Positions 28,558-38,111 are shown, numbered from the stretch's first letter. The stretch is 64,000 nt of DNA from Dyadobacter sp. 676 (GCF_040448675.1 NZ_CP159289.1:1612001-1676000); one strand, 5' to 3'. Translations and numbers: made by a program. The notes: generated from the letters alone by a model not told the origin.

Positions 28558-28992
28558 CTAAAAGTATTTTTCGCGTATCTGGAACAATACCCAGAAACCC
28601 AGGAGGCCGGCAACAAGAAAAACGAATACGTTCAGTTCGAAAAGACTGCTGCCAAGGCCGAAAAGCAATGCATAATAAATGAGTTTCCAGCCGGATTTCT
28701 TTCTCGATCTCAAAGGAGTGAAAGCCAGAAACGACATAACCAACGCCACCAGGCCGAGGAAAACGCTGACATAAAAATTGAACCCCATTCCGATCGACAC
28801 CGCACCGAAACCGGCACTTGCGCCCATAATGCCGATCGCCGCGAGCAACACTACTACAATCGTAACGCAGGCGGCCAGCAACACATAAGGGCCATAACGG
28901 ACAAAGAGCTCTTTGGTGGAGTCGGGAAGAGCGGGGAATTTTTGGATAAAAATAGGTTCGAGTTTCTTTTCAAAAGGTAAATTTGAAGCCAT
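28558..28992 (-). CDS. Conserved small polytopic membrane protein
   Basis: A 144-residue protein with about four hydrophobic segments (~32-52, 68-90, 103-118 and 121-138) and short charged ends (MASNLPFEKKLEPIFIQKF; QIREKYF). I recognise no named domain. The pattern resembles small Bacteroidota inner-membrane proteins of unknown role. It is single, with its own terminator. Confidence 0.7.
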   Translation of the reverse strand: MASNLPFEKKLEPIFIQKFPALPDSTKELFVRYGPYVLLAACVTIVVVLLAAIGIMGASAGFGAVSIGMGFNFYVSVFLGLVALVMSFLAFTPLRSRKKSGWKLIYYALLFGLGSSLFELNVFVFLVAGLLGFWVLFQIREKYF

Positions 28993-29122
28993 ACCAAGGT
29001 TATATATTGAATTTCAATTGATTACACTCTACAACCAAAATCCAAAAACCTTCTGCCCCGAGCTACTTACCGTCCCCAGTTTTCAGTAATCGGTCAAAGT
29101 AATTCTCACCGGCGTTGCGCGG

Positions 29123-29527
29123 TCAGTCTTCCGGGTAAGGTACAAACACAAAGCCTGAAAATTCGCCTATCAACGCGAAAAGGCAACAATATTCGTCCGG
29201 GTTCTTGTAATTCTCCGTAAAAAGCAGCACCGACTCCTGGCCGATCAACTTGCGGTCTACAAATTCCTGCATATAGGAGGCCTTGTAAACATAGCGGTTG
29301 GTAAGCTCTCCCGAGTCGATCAGCAGCAGGCCCAGTTCGATTTCACTGTTTGAAACCGGAAAAATCGGATAATCCGAGAAGCCACGCTTGCGGATCTGAT
29401 AAGAGGCTTCTTTGAGCTGGTCGGCTACTTTAACAAAATCCTGTGATATATTTCCCATCAACTTCTGATTCAAATCCGGAGAATTTGCATCGTCCATCAG
29501 GGCGTTTTCATTGCTGTTGTTGATCAT
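29123..29527 (-). CDS. Conserved cytoplasmic protein of unknown function
   Basis: A 134-residue soluble, acidic protein without signal or membrane segment. Features are an Asn/Asp-rich start (MINNSNENALMDDANSPD), a helical stretch (DFVKVADQLKEASYQIRKRG) and an alpha/beta end (ESVLLFTENYKNPDEYCCLFALIGEFSGFVFVPYPED). I recognise no family. A six-unit heptamer tandem repeat ends the spacer 10 bp before its start codon, an unusual leader. Confidence 0.7.
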   Translation of the reverse strand: MINNSNENALMDDANSPDLNQKLMGNISQDFVKVADQLKEASYQIRKRGFSDYPIFPVSNSEIELGLLLIDSGELTNRYVYKASYMQEFVDRKLIGQESVLLFTENYKNPDEYCCLFALIGEFSGFVFVPYPED

Positions 29528-29536
29528 TTTATTTTA

Positions 29537-29578
29537 TGCTATATGCTTTAAGCTTTAGGCTTTAAGCTCTAAGCCCTT
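29537..29578. repeat. Heptamer tandem repeat (consensus NGCTTTA, six units)
   Basis: Six consecutive 7-bp units: TGCTATA, TGCTTTA, AGCTTTA, GGCTTTA, AGCTCTA, AGCCCTT. The outer units are diverged and the inner ones nearly identical. It lies between alanine dehydrogenase and the gene at 29123-29527, immediately upstream of the latter's start. Confidence 0.75.
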
Positions 29579-29630
29579 TCCCGGCATATTTAAACTATCC
29601 ATAACAAGATACAGATCAGCTTACAGCCCT

Positions 29631-30857
29631 CTACATTCTCGCCGCCAAAAGCAACGTCAGGTCCTTATAACGCATATTGAAGCTTCTGGCGATGTGCGAA
29701 TTGGTGAGCGTTCCCTTGTGGCAGTACACCCCCTTCATAAACCACCGGTTGGCGTAAATCATTTCCTCGATGCCCCCGATCGTGCCGGTTTGAAGCAAAA
29801 ACGGCAAAAATACATTGCTAAGCGCCGTGCTTGCCGTATGGGCCACGCGCGAAGGAATATTAGGTACGCAATAATGGATCACTTCATTGTATTTGAACGT
29901 CGGGTTCTTGTGCGTCGTCATCCGCGAGGTCTCGAACGACCCGCCCTGATCGATACTGACATCGATGATCACCGAACCCGGCTTCATTTCCGATACCATC
30001 TCACGCGTCACGACCATCGGGCTCAGCCCATTCTCCGCACGCATCGTGCCTATTACCACATCGGCCCTGCCGATAGCCTCCGCCAACGTCTCCGATTCGA
30101 TAATGGAAGTGTATAAATTCTGCCCGATCGCATATTTCAACCTTTGCAGCCGGTAAATATGCTTGTCGAACACCTTCACATCCGCACCCAGGCTCAGTGC
30201 CGCCCGCGTGGCGTATTCGGCCACCGTACCTGCGCCTAGGATCACGATCTTGGTCGGCGGTACGCCCGTAATGCCGCCCAGTATAATGCCGCGGCCGCCA
30301 TTCGGTGTCGAGAGATATTCGGCCGCGATAAGCAGCACCGTGCTACCGGCGATCTCGCCCATGGCACGGATAATCGGCTTGCCGCCTACTTTGTCTTCGA
30401 TCAGCTCGTAGCCGATCCCGGTTATTTTCAGCTCGTTGAGCTTTTCGAAATAATGCTTTTCAAGCGCGGGAAGGTTCAATGCGGAAATCAGGGTGGTGCC
30501 TGCTTTCACAAACCCGAACTCTTCCTCCACCAGCGGCTCCACTTTCAGGATCACATTGGCCTGGTATACCTCCTCCGGGCTGTGAACGATCTTCGCACCC
30601 GCCTCGCTGTATTCGTGATCCGACAAATTGGCACCTTTCCCGGCGTCTTTTTCCACCCACACTTCATGTCCGTTCCTGACCAGGATCGCCACCGCGTCGG
30701 GTGTGAGCGCAATCCGGTTTTCCTGCAACGAAACTTCCCGCGGCAGCCCTATATGCAGCGAATTCTGATCCTTGCGGACCGCCAGGAGCGATTCCTGAGG
30801 GTACAGCACCGACTGCTTGGCGAGCTCTTCAAAACCGGTAATCTGAGGTTGTGCCAT
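29631..30857 (-). CDS. ald: Alanine dehydrogenase
   Basis: A 408-residue cytoplasmic NAD-dependent enzyme interconverting L-alanine and pyruvate plus ammonia. Visible are the N-terminal catalytic domain (GLPREVSLQENRIALTPDAV with the conserved Arg, ILKVEPL with the conserved Lys), the Rossmann domain (VILGAGTVAEYATRAALSLGADVKVFD, ~205-231), IDVSIDQGGSFETS, and HYCVPNIPSRVAHTAS. It carries a ~35-residue N-terminal extension relative to the shortest bacterial enzymes, as is common in Bacteroidota. Transhydrogenase alpha subunits share the fold but have different C-termini. tsaE lies 48 bp upstream. Confidence 0.92.
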   Translation of the reverse strand: MAQPQITGFEELAKQSVLYPQESLLAVRKDQNSLHIGLPREVSLQENRIALTPDAVAILVRNGHEVWVEKDAGKGANLSDHEYSEAGAKIVHSPEEVYQANVILKVEPLVEEEFGFVKAGTTLISALNLPALEKHYFEKLNELKITGIGYELIEDKVGGKPIIRAMGEIAGSTVLLIAAEYLSTPNGGRGIILGGITGVPPTKIVILGAGTVAEYATRAALSLGADVKVFDKHIYRLQRLKYAIGQNLYTSIIESETLAEAIGRADVVIGTMRAENGLSPMVVTREMVSEMKPGSVIIDVSIDQGGSFETSRMTTHKNPTFKYNEVIHYCVPNIPSRVAHTASTALSNVFLPFLLQTGTIGGIEEMIYANRWFMKGVYCHKGTLTNSHIARSFNMRYKDLTLLLAARM

Positions 30858-30905
30858 TGACTAGCAAAATGAGTGTGAAACTGTAACTGACTAAATGATG
30901 ACCTC

Positions 30906-31337
30906 TTATACCCTGGTGACTTTCAATATTCTCGTGCCACTTTCATCCGCTTCCAGATGCAGCTGCATATAATTCAGCGGCCAAAGGTTCCCGATTTTGC
31001 CCGGCCACTCGACAAAGCAGAAATCCCCCGAATCAAAATACTCTTCCACGCCTATGTCCAGGGCTTCCGTTTCGTCCTTAATCCTGTAAAAATCAAAGTG
31101 ATAGATTGTTTTGCCTCCCGCATCGTATTCGTTCACCAACGAAAACGTGGGGCTTTGCACGTGGCCAGTGACCCCGAGACGGCTGCATAATGCTTTGATA
31201 AGCGTGGTTTTCCCGGCCCCCATTTGACCTTCAAAAAGCCAGACAGGCGTTTCCCCACCCAGCCTCAGGAGTGTTTCGGAAACATTTCCAAGCTCGTCGA
31301 GTTCCTTAAAACGAATAATCGCAGGCTGTCCAATCAT
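30906..31337 (-). CDS. tsaE: tRNA threonylcarbamoyladenosine biosynthesis ATPase TsaE
   Basis: A 143-residue cytoplasmic P-loop protein needed with TsaB and TsaD for t6A modification at position 37 of ANN-decoding tRNAs. The Walker A GQMGAGKTTL (~37-46), SPTFSLVNEY, HFDFYRIKD and VEWPGKIG motifs identify it. The ATG at 31337 starts the family-typical protein. In the sequence as given it follows the stop of the oxidoreductase frame by one base, but that frame is probably artefactual (see 31339-32757). A terminator lies between the ancestral stop and tsaE. Confidence 0.95.
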   Translation of the reverse strand: MIGQPAIIRFKELDELGNVSETLLRLGGETPVWLFEGQMGAGKTTLIKALCSRLGVTGHVQSPTFSLVNEYDAGGKTIYHFDFYRIKDETEALDIGVEEYFDSGDFCFVEWPGKIGNLWPLNYMQLHLEADESGTRILKVTRV

Positions 31338-31338
31338 G

Positions 31339-32757
31339 TTACAAAAATACACAATTTGGAAAAACGGTTGACAATTTTGTGCCCTCTGCCGGGTTGTTTG
31401 GAGAAATAAAAAACCGGCGAAGGTTTGCCCCTTCCCCGGCTTCGGTATAACGTTCCGCCTTCCTTGCTGTCACACTTTCCACTCCCTGCGCATTGCCCGC
31501 CCCAGCAGTTTGTTCGCCTTTTTTATCCCCCTCAAACTTCTCCCGCACCGGGTCCCATTTGAGCGAACGCTGCAAGCCGTACGCGATGTTCCCGATATTA
31601 CAGACCGACGCCGTACGGTGGCCTGTCTCCACATCGCAAATAGGTGCCTTACGGGCTCTGATGGCATTCAGGAAGTCTTTGTAATGATTGGTGCTCACGT
31701 AAACACCCGCGTCGCCCGGGTTAAAAACCTTTTCTTTCAAAGACTCGGGAGTCGTTCGCAGTTCACCGCGCGCAACGAACACCTCGCCGTCGGTACCCAC
31801 GAAATGGCAATGCTGCTTGCCCTGCACCGGTCTGTGAACGACTTCCACACCGCTGGCATATTTGTAAACAAGACCTTTTCCAGCTTCGGAATAAATCAGT
31901 TCGACAGGCCCGCCGGAATCCATATTCAATCCCCATTGCGCGATATCGAACATATGCGCACCCCAGTCGGTCATGCCCCCTCCGCCGAACTCGGCATAGT
32001 CGCGCCATTTTGGCCAGAATGTGGCATCCATTGCCGGGGCGAGCTCGTTATTGTAAGGTCGTTCTATTTTATTGGGCCCCATCCACAGGTCCCAATCGAG
32101 TCCTTCCGGTTTGGTTTCGGCGGGCAGATCCCATGCTTTCGGCGGGCCGCCTACATTGACATAAACTTTCCTGATGGTCCCGATCGCCCCGCTTCTTACC
32201 AGCTGCACCGCTTTGGTAAACTCCGGCGCAGAGCGTTGCATGCTGCCGGTTTGAAAAACGCGGTTATATTTCCGCGTGGCTTCCACCATCGCACGGCCTT
32301 CCCTTACTGTCAATGAAAGAGGTTTCTCACAATAAATATCCTTCCCCGACTCCGCCGCTCGTACCGACATGGCGGCATGCCAATGATCCGGTGCCGCGAT
32401 CACGACGGCGTCGATATCCTTGCGGTCCAACATTTCCCGGAAATCCCTGATACCGGTAGCCGCATTGTACGAGCCTTGCGCGAGTTTCTCGGAATACCAT
32501 TTGTTAGCTGCATTCACAAAAGTGTCCTGTTTTACGGCATACACGTCCGAGGCCGCGACAATGCGCGTTTCCTGCGTGTCCAGAAAGCGGTTACGCAACC
32601 CGCCGCTCTGACGCCCGCAACCGATAAAACCCAGTGCGACCATGTCACTTGGCGCGCGGTAACCTCTTCCAAGCACATGCCGCGGTACGATCATAAAGGA
32701 GGAAATGACGGCACCCGCTCTCAGGAAGTCACGCCGGTTCAAACGATCGGTATTCAT
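31339..32757 (-). CDS. Tat-exported Gfo/Idh/MocA family oxidoreductase; C-terminus frameshifted
   Basis: A NAD(P)-dependent sugar oxidoreductase of the Gfo/Idh/MocA family. The N-terminus (LNRRDFLRAGAVISSF) is a Tat signal with the twin-arginine motif, so the folded enzyme is exported. Rossmann motif: ALGFIGCGRQSGG. Catalytic-domain markers: EKPLSLTVREG and GGGGMTDWGAHMFDIAQWG. To residue ~411 the protein is normal (WDPVREKFEGDKK). Then the frame gives an unrelated 60-residue tail that reads through a terminator. Removing one base of the T6 at 31519-31524 gives ANKLLGRAMRREWKV and a stop at 31470, the usual family ending. The intact gene is therefore most likely 31470-32757. It is divergent from the heparinase-like operon. 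Confidence 0.88.
   Translation of the reverse strand: MNTDRLNRRDFLRAGAVISSFMIVPRHVLGRGYRAPSDMVALGFIGCGRQSGGLRNRFLDTQETRIVAASDVYAVKQDTFVNAANKWYSEKLAQGSYNAATGIRDFREMLDRKDIDAVVIAAPDHWHAAMSVRAAESGKDIYCEKPLSLTVREGRAMVEATRKYNRVFQTGSMQRSAPEFTKAVQLVRSGAIGTIRKVYVNVGGPPKAWDLPAETKPEGLDWDLWMGPNKIERPYNNELAPAMDATFWPKWRDYAEFGGGGMTDWGAHMFDIAQWGLNMDSGGPVELIYSEAGKGLVYKYASGVEVVHRPVQGKQHCHFVGTDGEVFVARGELRTTPESLKEKVFNPGDAGVYVSTNHYKDFLNAIRARKAPICDVETGHRTASVCNIGNIAYGLQRSLKWDPVREKFEGDKKGEQTAGAGNAQGVESVTARKAERYTEAGEGANLRRFFISPNNPAEGTKLSTVFPNCVFL
31406..31439 (-). terminator. Terminator of the Gfo/Idh/MocA gene
   Basis: On the minus strand CCGGGGAAGG, a 6-nt loop and CCTTCGCCGG form a 10-bp stem with one mismatch, followed by TTTTTTATTTC. 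It lies 30 bp past the ancestral stop at 31470 but inside the frameshifted reading frame, supporting the shorter gene. Confidence 0.75.
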
Positions 32758-32872
32758 ATTTTTATTAAAAATTAACCTGATTGAATTTAAATTAAAGGCC
32801 GAAGTCAGTGATTCTACTGGATATCGGAGTCTTATATTGAAACCGCATTCAACTTCCTAAACCACAGCCTTT

Positions 32873-34807
32873 ATGATCAGATTACTACTGGCGATAGCCC
32901 TTGCATTTTCCTTGCCCGCCGTGGCACAAGTCACCCAGCGCAACATTCTGGCGCAGAAGTACAGCCGCATCGCATTCGATGAGGTGCTTATTCCGCTCGA
33001 TAAATGGGCACCCTATCCCAGGACACCCGAAGAGTGGCGTGCCAAAGCCGACCCCGCCGAACTTGCCGGAATCGTCAAGGCCGGAGAAGAAGCATTGGAA
33101 AAGCCGATTCCCATGGTCACGGCCAGCCTACTACTCGATTTTGTCAGGAGTGGCGACCGCGAAAGACATGCCGCGGCATCCTTTGGCCGCCGCAACCAGC
33201 TGATGAGCCTCGTGCTGGCGGAGGCCGTCGAAGGTAAAGAGCGGTTCCTCGAAGCCATTCTGAACTCGGTTTGGGCGATTTGCGAGGAAACTTACTGGGG
33301 CGTGCCGGCGCATTTGAACGTGCAGAAGGCAAAGAATGGATTGCCCGATGTAGAAGACCCGACCGTCGACCTGTTCGCAGCCGAGACAGCCTCCGTACTG
33401 GCGCTTACCGACTATTTCCTCGGCGGAAAACTGGACAAATTGTCGCCGCTGATCCGTCCGCGTATTTATTTCGAAACCAACAAAAAGATATTCGAACCGC
33501 TGAAACAGGCCAAACGCTACGGCTGGCTGAGCACCACCAGTCCGGTCAACAACTGGAACCCTTGGATCATATCTAACCTCCTCATCACCAACCTCCTGCT
33601 GGAAAAAGACGCCCGCAAACGCAGTGAGAACGCCTACCAGTACATGGTGTTTCTCGACAGGTATTTCAACAGCCTGGGCGACGACGGCGGCTGCGACGAA
33701 GGCCCCAGCTACTGGTTTGCAGCGGGTGCCAGCGCCTATGACGCCCTGGCGATCCTCGAAAACGCCACCCAGGGTAAGATCAACATTTACGACGACCCGC
33801 TGATCCGTAAAATGGCCGCCTACATTTATAAAGTGCACATTGCGAACGATTATTTCGTCAACTTCGCCGATGCCGATCCCAAACTGAAACCGGACGGTTT
33901 AATGCTCTATCGCTTCGGAAAGGCCGTTAACGACCCCCAGCTCACCGCTTTCGGCGAATGGGCGTACGGGCAATTCGGGGCGGTAACCGGCGGAAACGGT
34001 TACCAACGCCCGCGAAAGGTCTGGAATCTGATGACGACCTCGGAATTGAAGCAGGATAAGGCCAAAAGTTACAAACCGGTGGCGCAATCCTGGTTGTCGG
34101 ATATCGAAGTACTCACGGCGCGTTCCGAAAACGGTATTTACCTCGCTACCCACGCCGGGCACAACGCCGAAAGCCACAACCATAATGACGTAGGCGATTT
34201 CATCGTGTATGCCGACGGTGAGCCCGTGATCGTCGATGCCGGACGCGGCAACTATACCGCGCGAACATTCTCTTCCAAAAGGTATGAACTCTGGTTTACC
34301 CGTTCGGAATACCACAATTTGCCTGTTATTAACGGCCTGGGGCAACCGGCGGGCAAGCAGTTCAATGCGCGGAACGTAAAAAGCAACGCCTCGGACAAAG
34401 AAGTTTCGCTGACAATGGACATCGCCCCAGCCTATCCGGCGGAAGCCGGTGTCCAAACCTGGAACAGGACCGTAAAACTGGACCGCATTCGAAATGCGGT
34501 TGAAATAGCCGACAATTATGCATTGAAACAAAGACCGGATTCTTTGCAGCAAATATTCATGACCGTCTGCCAGGTCGACACCGGCACACCGGGTAAAATC
34601 ATATTGACAACCCCCGGTAAAAAAACCGTTTCGCTCGCTTATGATGCGAAGAGCTGGACCGTATCTACCGAACTGCCATCGACCGAAGGCATGGAATACA
34701 GCAGTTTCAAAACCAAATGGGAGGGCAATCCGGTGACCCGCATCGTACTTACCAGCAAGACCTTAAAGCAAAAGGGTAAACATAGTTTTGTCATCACCAA
34801 ATCCTGA
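32873..34807 (+). CDS. Heparinase II/III-like secreted protein (polysaccharide lyase-type)
   Basis: A 644-residue protein with a signal peptide (MIRLLLAIALAFSLPAVAQ). An N-terminal alpha-toroid (~30-400; e.g. SPVNNWNPWIISNLLITNLLLEKD, DEGPSYWFAAGASAYDAL) is followed by the heparinase II/III beta-sandwich, with HAGHNAESHNHNDVGDF (~428-444) and VDAGRGNYTARTFS. The conserved Asn-His-Asn-Asp cluster is where the family binds metal and substrate. Such lyases cleave uronate-containing glycans, though several family members are uncharacterised. It is the first gene of a three-gene operon (9-bp and 16-bp gaps) with a sugar isomerase-like gene and a PQQ dehydrogenase. Confidence 0.9.
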   Translation: MIRLLLAIALAFSLPAVAQVTQRNILAQKYSRIAFDEVLIPLDKWAPYPRTPEEWRAKADPAELAGIVKAGEEALEKPIPMVTASLLLDFVRSGDRERHAAASFGRRNQLMSLVLAEAVEGKERFLEAILNSVWAICEETYWGVPAHLNVQKAKNGLPDVEDPTVDLFAAETASVLALTDYFLGGKLDKLSPLIRPRIYFETNKKIFEPLKQAKRYGWLSTTSPVNNWNPWIISNLLITNLLLEKDARKRSENAYQYMVFLDRYFNSLGDDGGCDEGPSYWFAAGASAYDALAILENATQGKINIYDDPLIRKMAAYIYKVHIANDYFVNFADADPKLKPDGLMLYRFGKAVNDPQLTAFGEWAYGQFGAVTGGNGYQRPRKVWNLMTTSELKQDKAKSYKPVAQSWLSDIEVLTARSENGIYLATHAGHNAESHNHNDVGDFIVYADGEPVIVDAGRGNYTARTFSSKRYELWFTRSEYHNLPVINGLGQPAGKQFNARNVKSNASDKEVSLTMDIAPAYPAEAGVQTWNRTVKLDRIRNAVEIADNYALKQRPDSLQQIFMTVCQVDTGTPGKIILTTPGKKTVSLAYDAKSWTVSTELPSTEGMEYSSFKTKWEGNPVTRIVLTSKTLKQKGKHSFVITKS

Positions 34808-34815
34808 ACAACCTC

Positions 34816-35752
34816 ATGAACCGAAGAGATTTTCTCGTCCATAGCGCGCTCGCCGGAAGCATTATCCCTTCGCTGGCGAAAGGAACCTTTGCACAGCCGG
34901 CAGCCGACGATCTGAAAGTGAATATATTTTCCAAACACCTGCAATTCCTGAACTACACCGATATGGCAGAGGTGGCGAAGGAACTTGGCTTCGATGGCAT
35001 CGATCTAACCGTGCGACCGAAAGGCCACGTTTTACCCGAAAAGGTAGAAACCGACCTGCCGCTGGCCGTAGAAGCGATGAAAAAGGTGGGATTGGCCCCG
35101 CAAATGTTCTGTACGGCCGTGGAGGATGCCGGCAATCCTGTTGATAAAAAAAGTACTCGAAACAGCCGCCAGGCTGGGTTTCAAGTATTACCGCATGAAC
35201 TGGTACCGCTACGAGGAGCAAAAGAGCATCCCCGAACAACTGGGCGGATTCGGCAATAAAATGGCGGATTTGAGCAAACTTAACGAGAAACTGGGCATTT
35301 ACGGCTGCTACCAGAATCATTCCGGCAGAATGGTCGGCGCGTCGATGTTCGAGATATGGCAAATCCTGCAAAAGGCAAACCATAAAACCATGGGCGCACA
35401 ATACGACATCCGGCACGCAACCGTCGAAGGAGGGCTTTCGTGGCAAACCGGTTTCAATCTGATCCGCCCGCATATTAAAACCATCGTTATCAAGGATTTT
35501 TATTGGGAGAAAAATAGCAGCGGCAAATGGGCCGTCAAAAGCGTGCCGCTGGGAGAAGGGATGGTGGATTTCAAAACCTATTTCAAACTCCTGAAAGACC
35601 TGAAAGTAGATGTGCCGGTCTGCCTCCACCTCGAATACCCGCTGGGCGGGGCGGATCAGGGAGCGTATCAGATTACGGTGGACAAAAAAGTGGTTTTCGA
35701 TGCGATGAAGCGTGATTTGCAGAAATTAAAAGAACTCTGGGCAGCCGCTTAG
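34816..35752 (+). pseudogene. Tat-exported sugar isomerase/epimerase-like TIM barrel, frameshifted
   Basis: One gene of about 312 codons in two frames. From the ATG at 34816, MNRRDFLVHSALAGS is a Tat signal. The barrel begins LQFLNYTDMAEVAKELGFDGIDLTVRP and runs to NPVDKK (residue ~112). A run of seven A at 35146-35152 breaks the frame. With six A it continues VLETAARLGFKYYRMNWYRYEE and on through YGCYQNHSGRMVG, TMGAQYDIRHATVEG, HIKTIVIKDFYW and VCLHLEYPL to the stop at 35752. These are AP-endonuclease-2/xylose-isomerase-type metal-binding strands with the His, Asp and Glu positions present. Related exported barrels act on keto-sugars. The substrate here is unknown. A start at the internal ATG 35126 would lack the signal and first strands. 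Confidence 0.88.
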
Positions 35753-35768
35753 CAATCAGCCGCATTCC

Positions 35769-37865
35769 ATGAAACTGATGCCTGTTCTCTTGTCGGCCTC
35801 ATTCGCAGCGCTGTGCGGTTTCGCGATCAGCTTGCACTCTACGGATCAAAACTGGCCAGAATACAACGGCGACGGCGCGCGGAGCCATTACTCGGCATTG
35901 AACCAGATTACGAAGGACAATGTGGGGCAGCTCCGGGTCGCCTGGACATACGCGTCGGGTGGCGCCGACACGGTACGCAACCGCACGCAAATGCAATGCA
36001 ACCCTATCGTGATCGACGGTATTTTGTACGGTGTCTCGGCCGGTACGCAGGCATTTGCATTGAATGCGGCGAACGGCGGGGAGATCTGGAAAACCACCAT
36101 CTCCGACAATGGCGGCACTACGAGCCGTGGCGTTACCTACTGGTCGGACGGCAAAGAGAAACGCATTTTCTGGGGTGCCGGCAAATGGATTTATGCACTG
36201 AATGCGGTAGACGGCTCTCTGATAACCACTTTTGGCGAAAACGGCCGCATCGACCTCAAAAGGGGGATCGACCGGCCAGGCGCGGATGATTACGTGACGT
36301 CGAACACACCCAACACCGTTTACAAAGACCTGCTGATCACCGGTGCGCGCGTCAACGAATCGGAAACCGCGTTGCTCGGGGACGTGCGCGCATACGACGT
36401 GCGTACGGGCAAGCTCGTGTGGACGTTCCGGACAATTCCCGCCGCGGGTGAATTCGGCTCTGAAACCTGGCCGGCGAATGCTCGACGGCATTTTGGCGGG
36501 GCCAATGCGTGGGCGGGGATGGCCGTCGACCGGGGTCGGGGCATTGTTTACATTCCCACCGGCTCGGCCGCTTATGATTTCTATGGCGGCAACCGGCCCG
36601 GCAATAACTTGTTTGCCAACTGCCTCATCGCCCTCGACGCCGCCACCGGCAAGCGCCTTTGGCATTACCAGCTCGTACACCACGATATCTGGGACCGCGA
36701 CCCTCCGTGCCCGCCAAACCTCGTAACCGTAACACATCAGGGCAAGCGTATCGACGCGGTGGTACAGGTAACCAAGCAAGGTTATGTGTTTGTGCTGGAC
36801 CGCGTTACCGGAAAACCATTGTTCCCCGTCAGGGAAACTTCATTCGATTTCCCCGCCGTCGAAGGCGAAAAAGTGACCCCTACGCAACCTGTTCCAACAT
36901 TGCCTATTCCATTTACCCGACAGGCATTCACCGCGAAGAACTTCAACTCGTTTGTGGCCGACCGCGATTCCCTCGTTCAGCTGCTGGCGAACGCCCGGAC
37001 CGGCAGCGCCTACATTCCCATCACTTCCAAAATGACCATATTCTACCCCGGTACCGACGGCGGCGCACAATGGGGCGGGGCGGCGACCGATCGGGCTGGA
37101 ATAATGTATGTTCCGGCCAAGGAAATCCCGGTTTATACGTCATTGATCAAAAAGGAAAGCTCCGGCAATACCGGCAGCATAACCGGCGCCCAGCTGTATC
37201 AACTGAACTGCGCCGCCTGCCACGGAACCGACAAAACAGGCAATCACGATGGTTCTTACCCATCACTCGCCAACCTCGAAAAACGCCTGAAACCGGCGCA
37301 GATCGAGGCAATTCTGAAAAACGGCCGCGGTATGATGCCGTCGTTCACGCATATATCCGAAGCCGAGCGAAAAACGATCATCTCCTATCTCACCAATCAG
37401 GAAAGCGAGGGAAGCATTACTACCATTTCCAAAACGCGGGTCCCCTACCAGCATACGGGTTACAACCGCTGGTACGACCGGAATGGCTACCCGATAAGTC
37501 AGCCGCCCTGGGGTACGCTCACGGCTATTGACCTCAACACCGGCAGAAGAAAATGGCAGGTCCCGTTAGGTGAATACAAGGAGCTGACGGCCAAAGGCAT
37601 TCCGCCGACCGGCACCGACAACTACGGTGGCCCGCTCGTAACCGCCAGCGGGCTGATATTCATCGCCGGAAGCCGCGACGAGCAATTCAGGGCATTTGAC
37701 AAGGAAACGGGTAAAATATTGTGGCAAACTGCGCTGCCGGCCGCCGGATATGCTTCGGCCAGCACCTATTCGGTGAATGGCAGGCAGTATGTTGTCATAG
37801 CCTGTGGCGGCGGGAAATTAAATACGAAATCCGGGGATAAGTATCTGGCGTTTGCGTTACCTTGA
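35769..37865 (+). CDS. PQQ-dependent dehydrogenase with inserted cytochrome c domain
   Basis: A 698-residue periplasmic quinoprotein oxidising a sugar or alcohol. The signal peptide is MKLMPVLLSASFAALCGFAISL. Propeller blades contain the tryptophan-docking pattern (GDVRAYDVRTGKLVWTFRTIP, LIALDAATGKRLWHYQLVHHDIWD, RKWQVPLG). Between the sixth and last blades a class I cytochrome c domain is inserted (CAACH at ~481-485, Met ligand near GRGMMPSF ~520), which would pass electrons to the respiratory chain. The architecture matches membrane glucose dehydrogenase-like/PQQ-cytochrome enzymes of Bacteroidota. No PQQ synthesis gene is in the window. Last gene of the operon starting at 32873. Confidence 0.93.
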   Translation: MKLMPVLLSASFAALCGFAISLHSTDQNWPEYNGDGARSHYSALNQITKDNVGQLRVAWTYASGGADTVRNRTQMQCNPIVIDGILYGVSAGTQAFALNAANGGEIWKTTISDNGGTTSRGVTYWSDGKEKRIFWGAGKWIYALNAVDGSLITTFGENGRIDLKRGIDRPGADDYVTSNTPNTVYKDLLITGARVNESETALLGDVRAYDVRTGKLVWTFRTIPAAGEFGSETWPANARRHFGGANAWAGMAVDRGRGIVYIPTGSAAYDFYGGNRPGNNLFANCLIALDAATGKRLWHYQLVHHDIWDRDPPCPPNLVTVTHQGKRIDAVVQVTKQGYVFVLDRVTGKPLFPVRETSFDFPAVEGEKVTPTQPVPTLPIPFTRQAFTAKNFNSFVADRDSLVQLLANARTGSAYIPITSKMTIFYPGTDGGAQWGGAATDRAGIMYVPAKEIPVYTSLIKKESSGNTGSITGAQLYQLNCAACHGTDKTGNHDGSYPSLANLEKRLKPAQIEAILKNGRGMMPSFTHISEAERKTIISYLTNQESEGSITTISKTRVPYQHTGYNRWYDRNGYPISQPPWGTLTAIDLNTGRRKWQVPLGEYKELTAKGIPPTGTDNYGGPLVTASGLIFIAGSRDEQFRAFDKETGKILWQTALPAAGYASASTYSVNGRQYVVIACGGGKLNTKSGDKYLAFALP

Positions 37866-38111
37866 TGAAAATGCCCCTGGGCATGTAACGACAATGTATT
37901 GCTTGCGGGCCGTTGTTACATCCCTGACGGGATTTTCCGGATATCGGGTTTTTGATATTGCTACCAATATTACATCGTTACGCGATTATATCGGAGGGAT
38001 TATCTTAATTTTCTTTTCTTCCGTTGTCATGGCGAAACGTACCGATGCCAGTCAAACATAATGTCAACGAGTTAAATCCCGTATCAATCCTTAACATCCT
38101 GCATCGGTTCC

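Noticed and set aside
35126..35752. Separate gene from the internal ATG at 35126
   Set aside because: It lacks the first strands of the barrel and the Tat signal; both are supplied in the other frame directly upstream, so it is one frameshifted gene.
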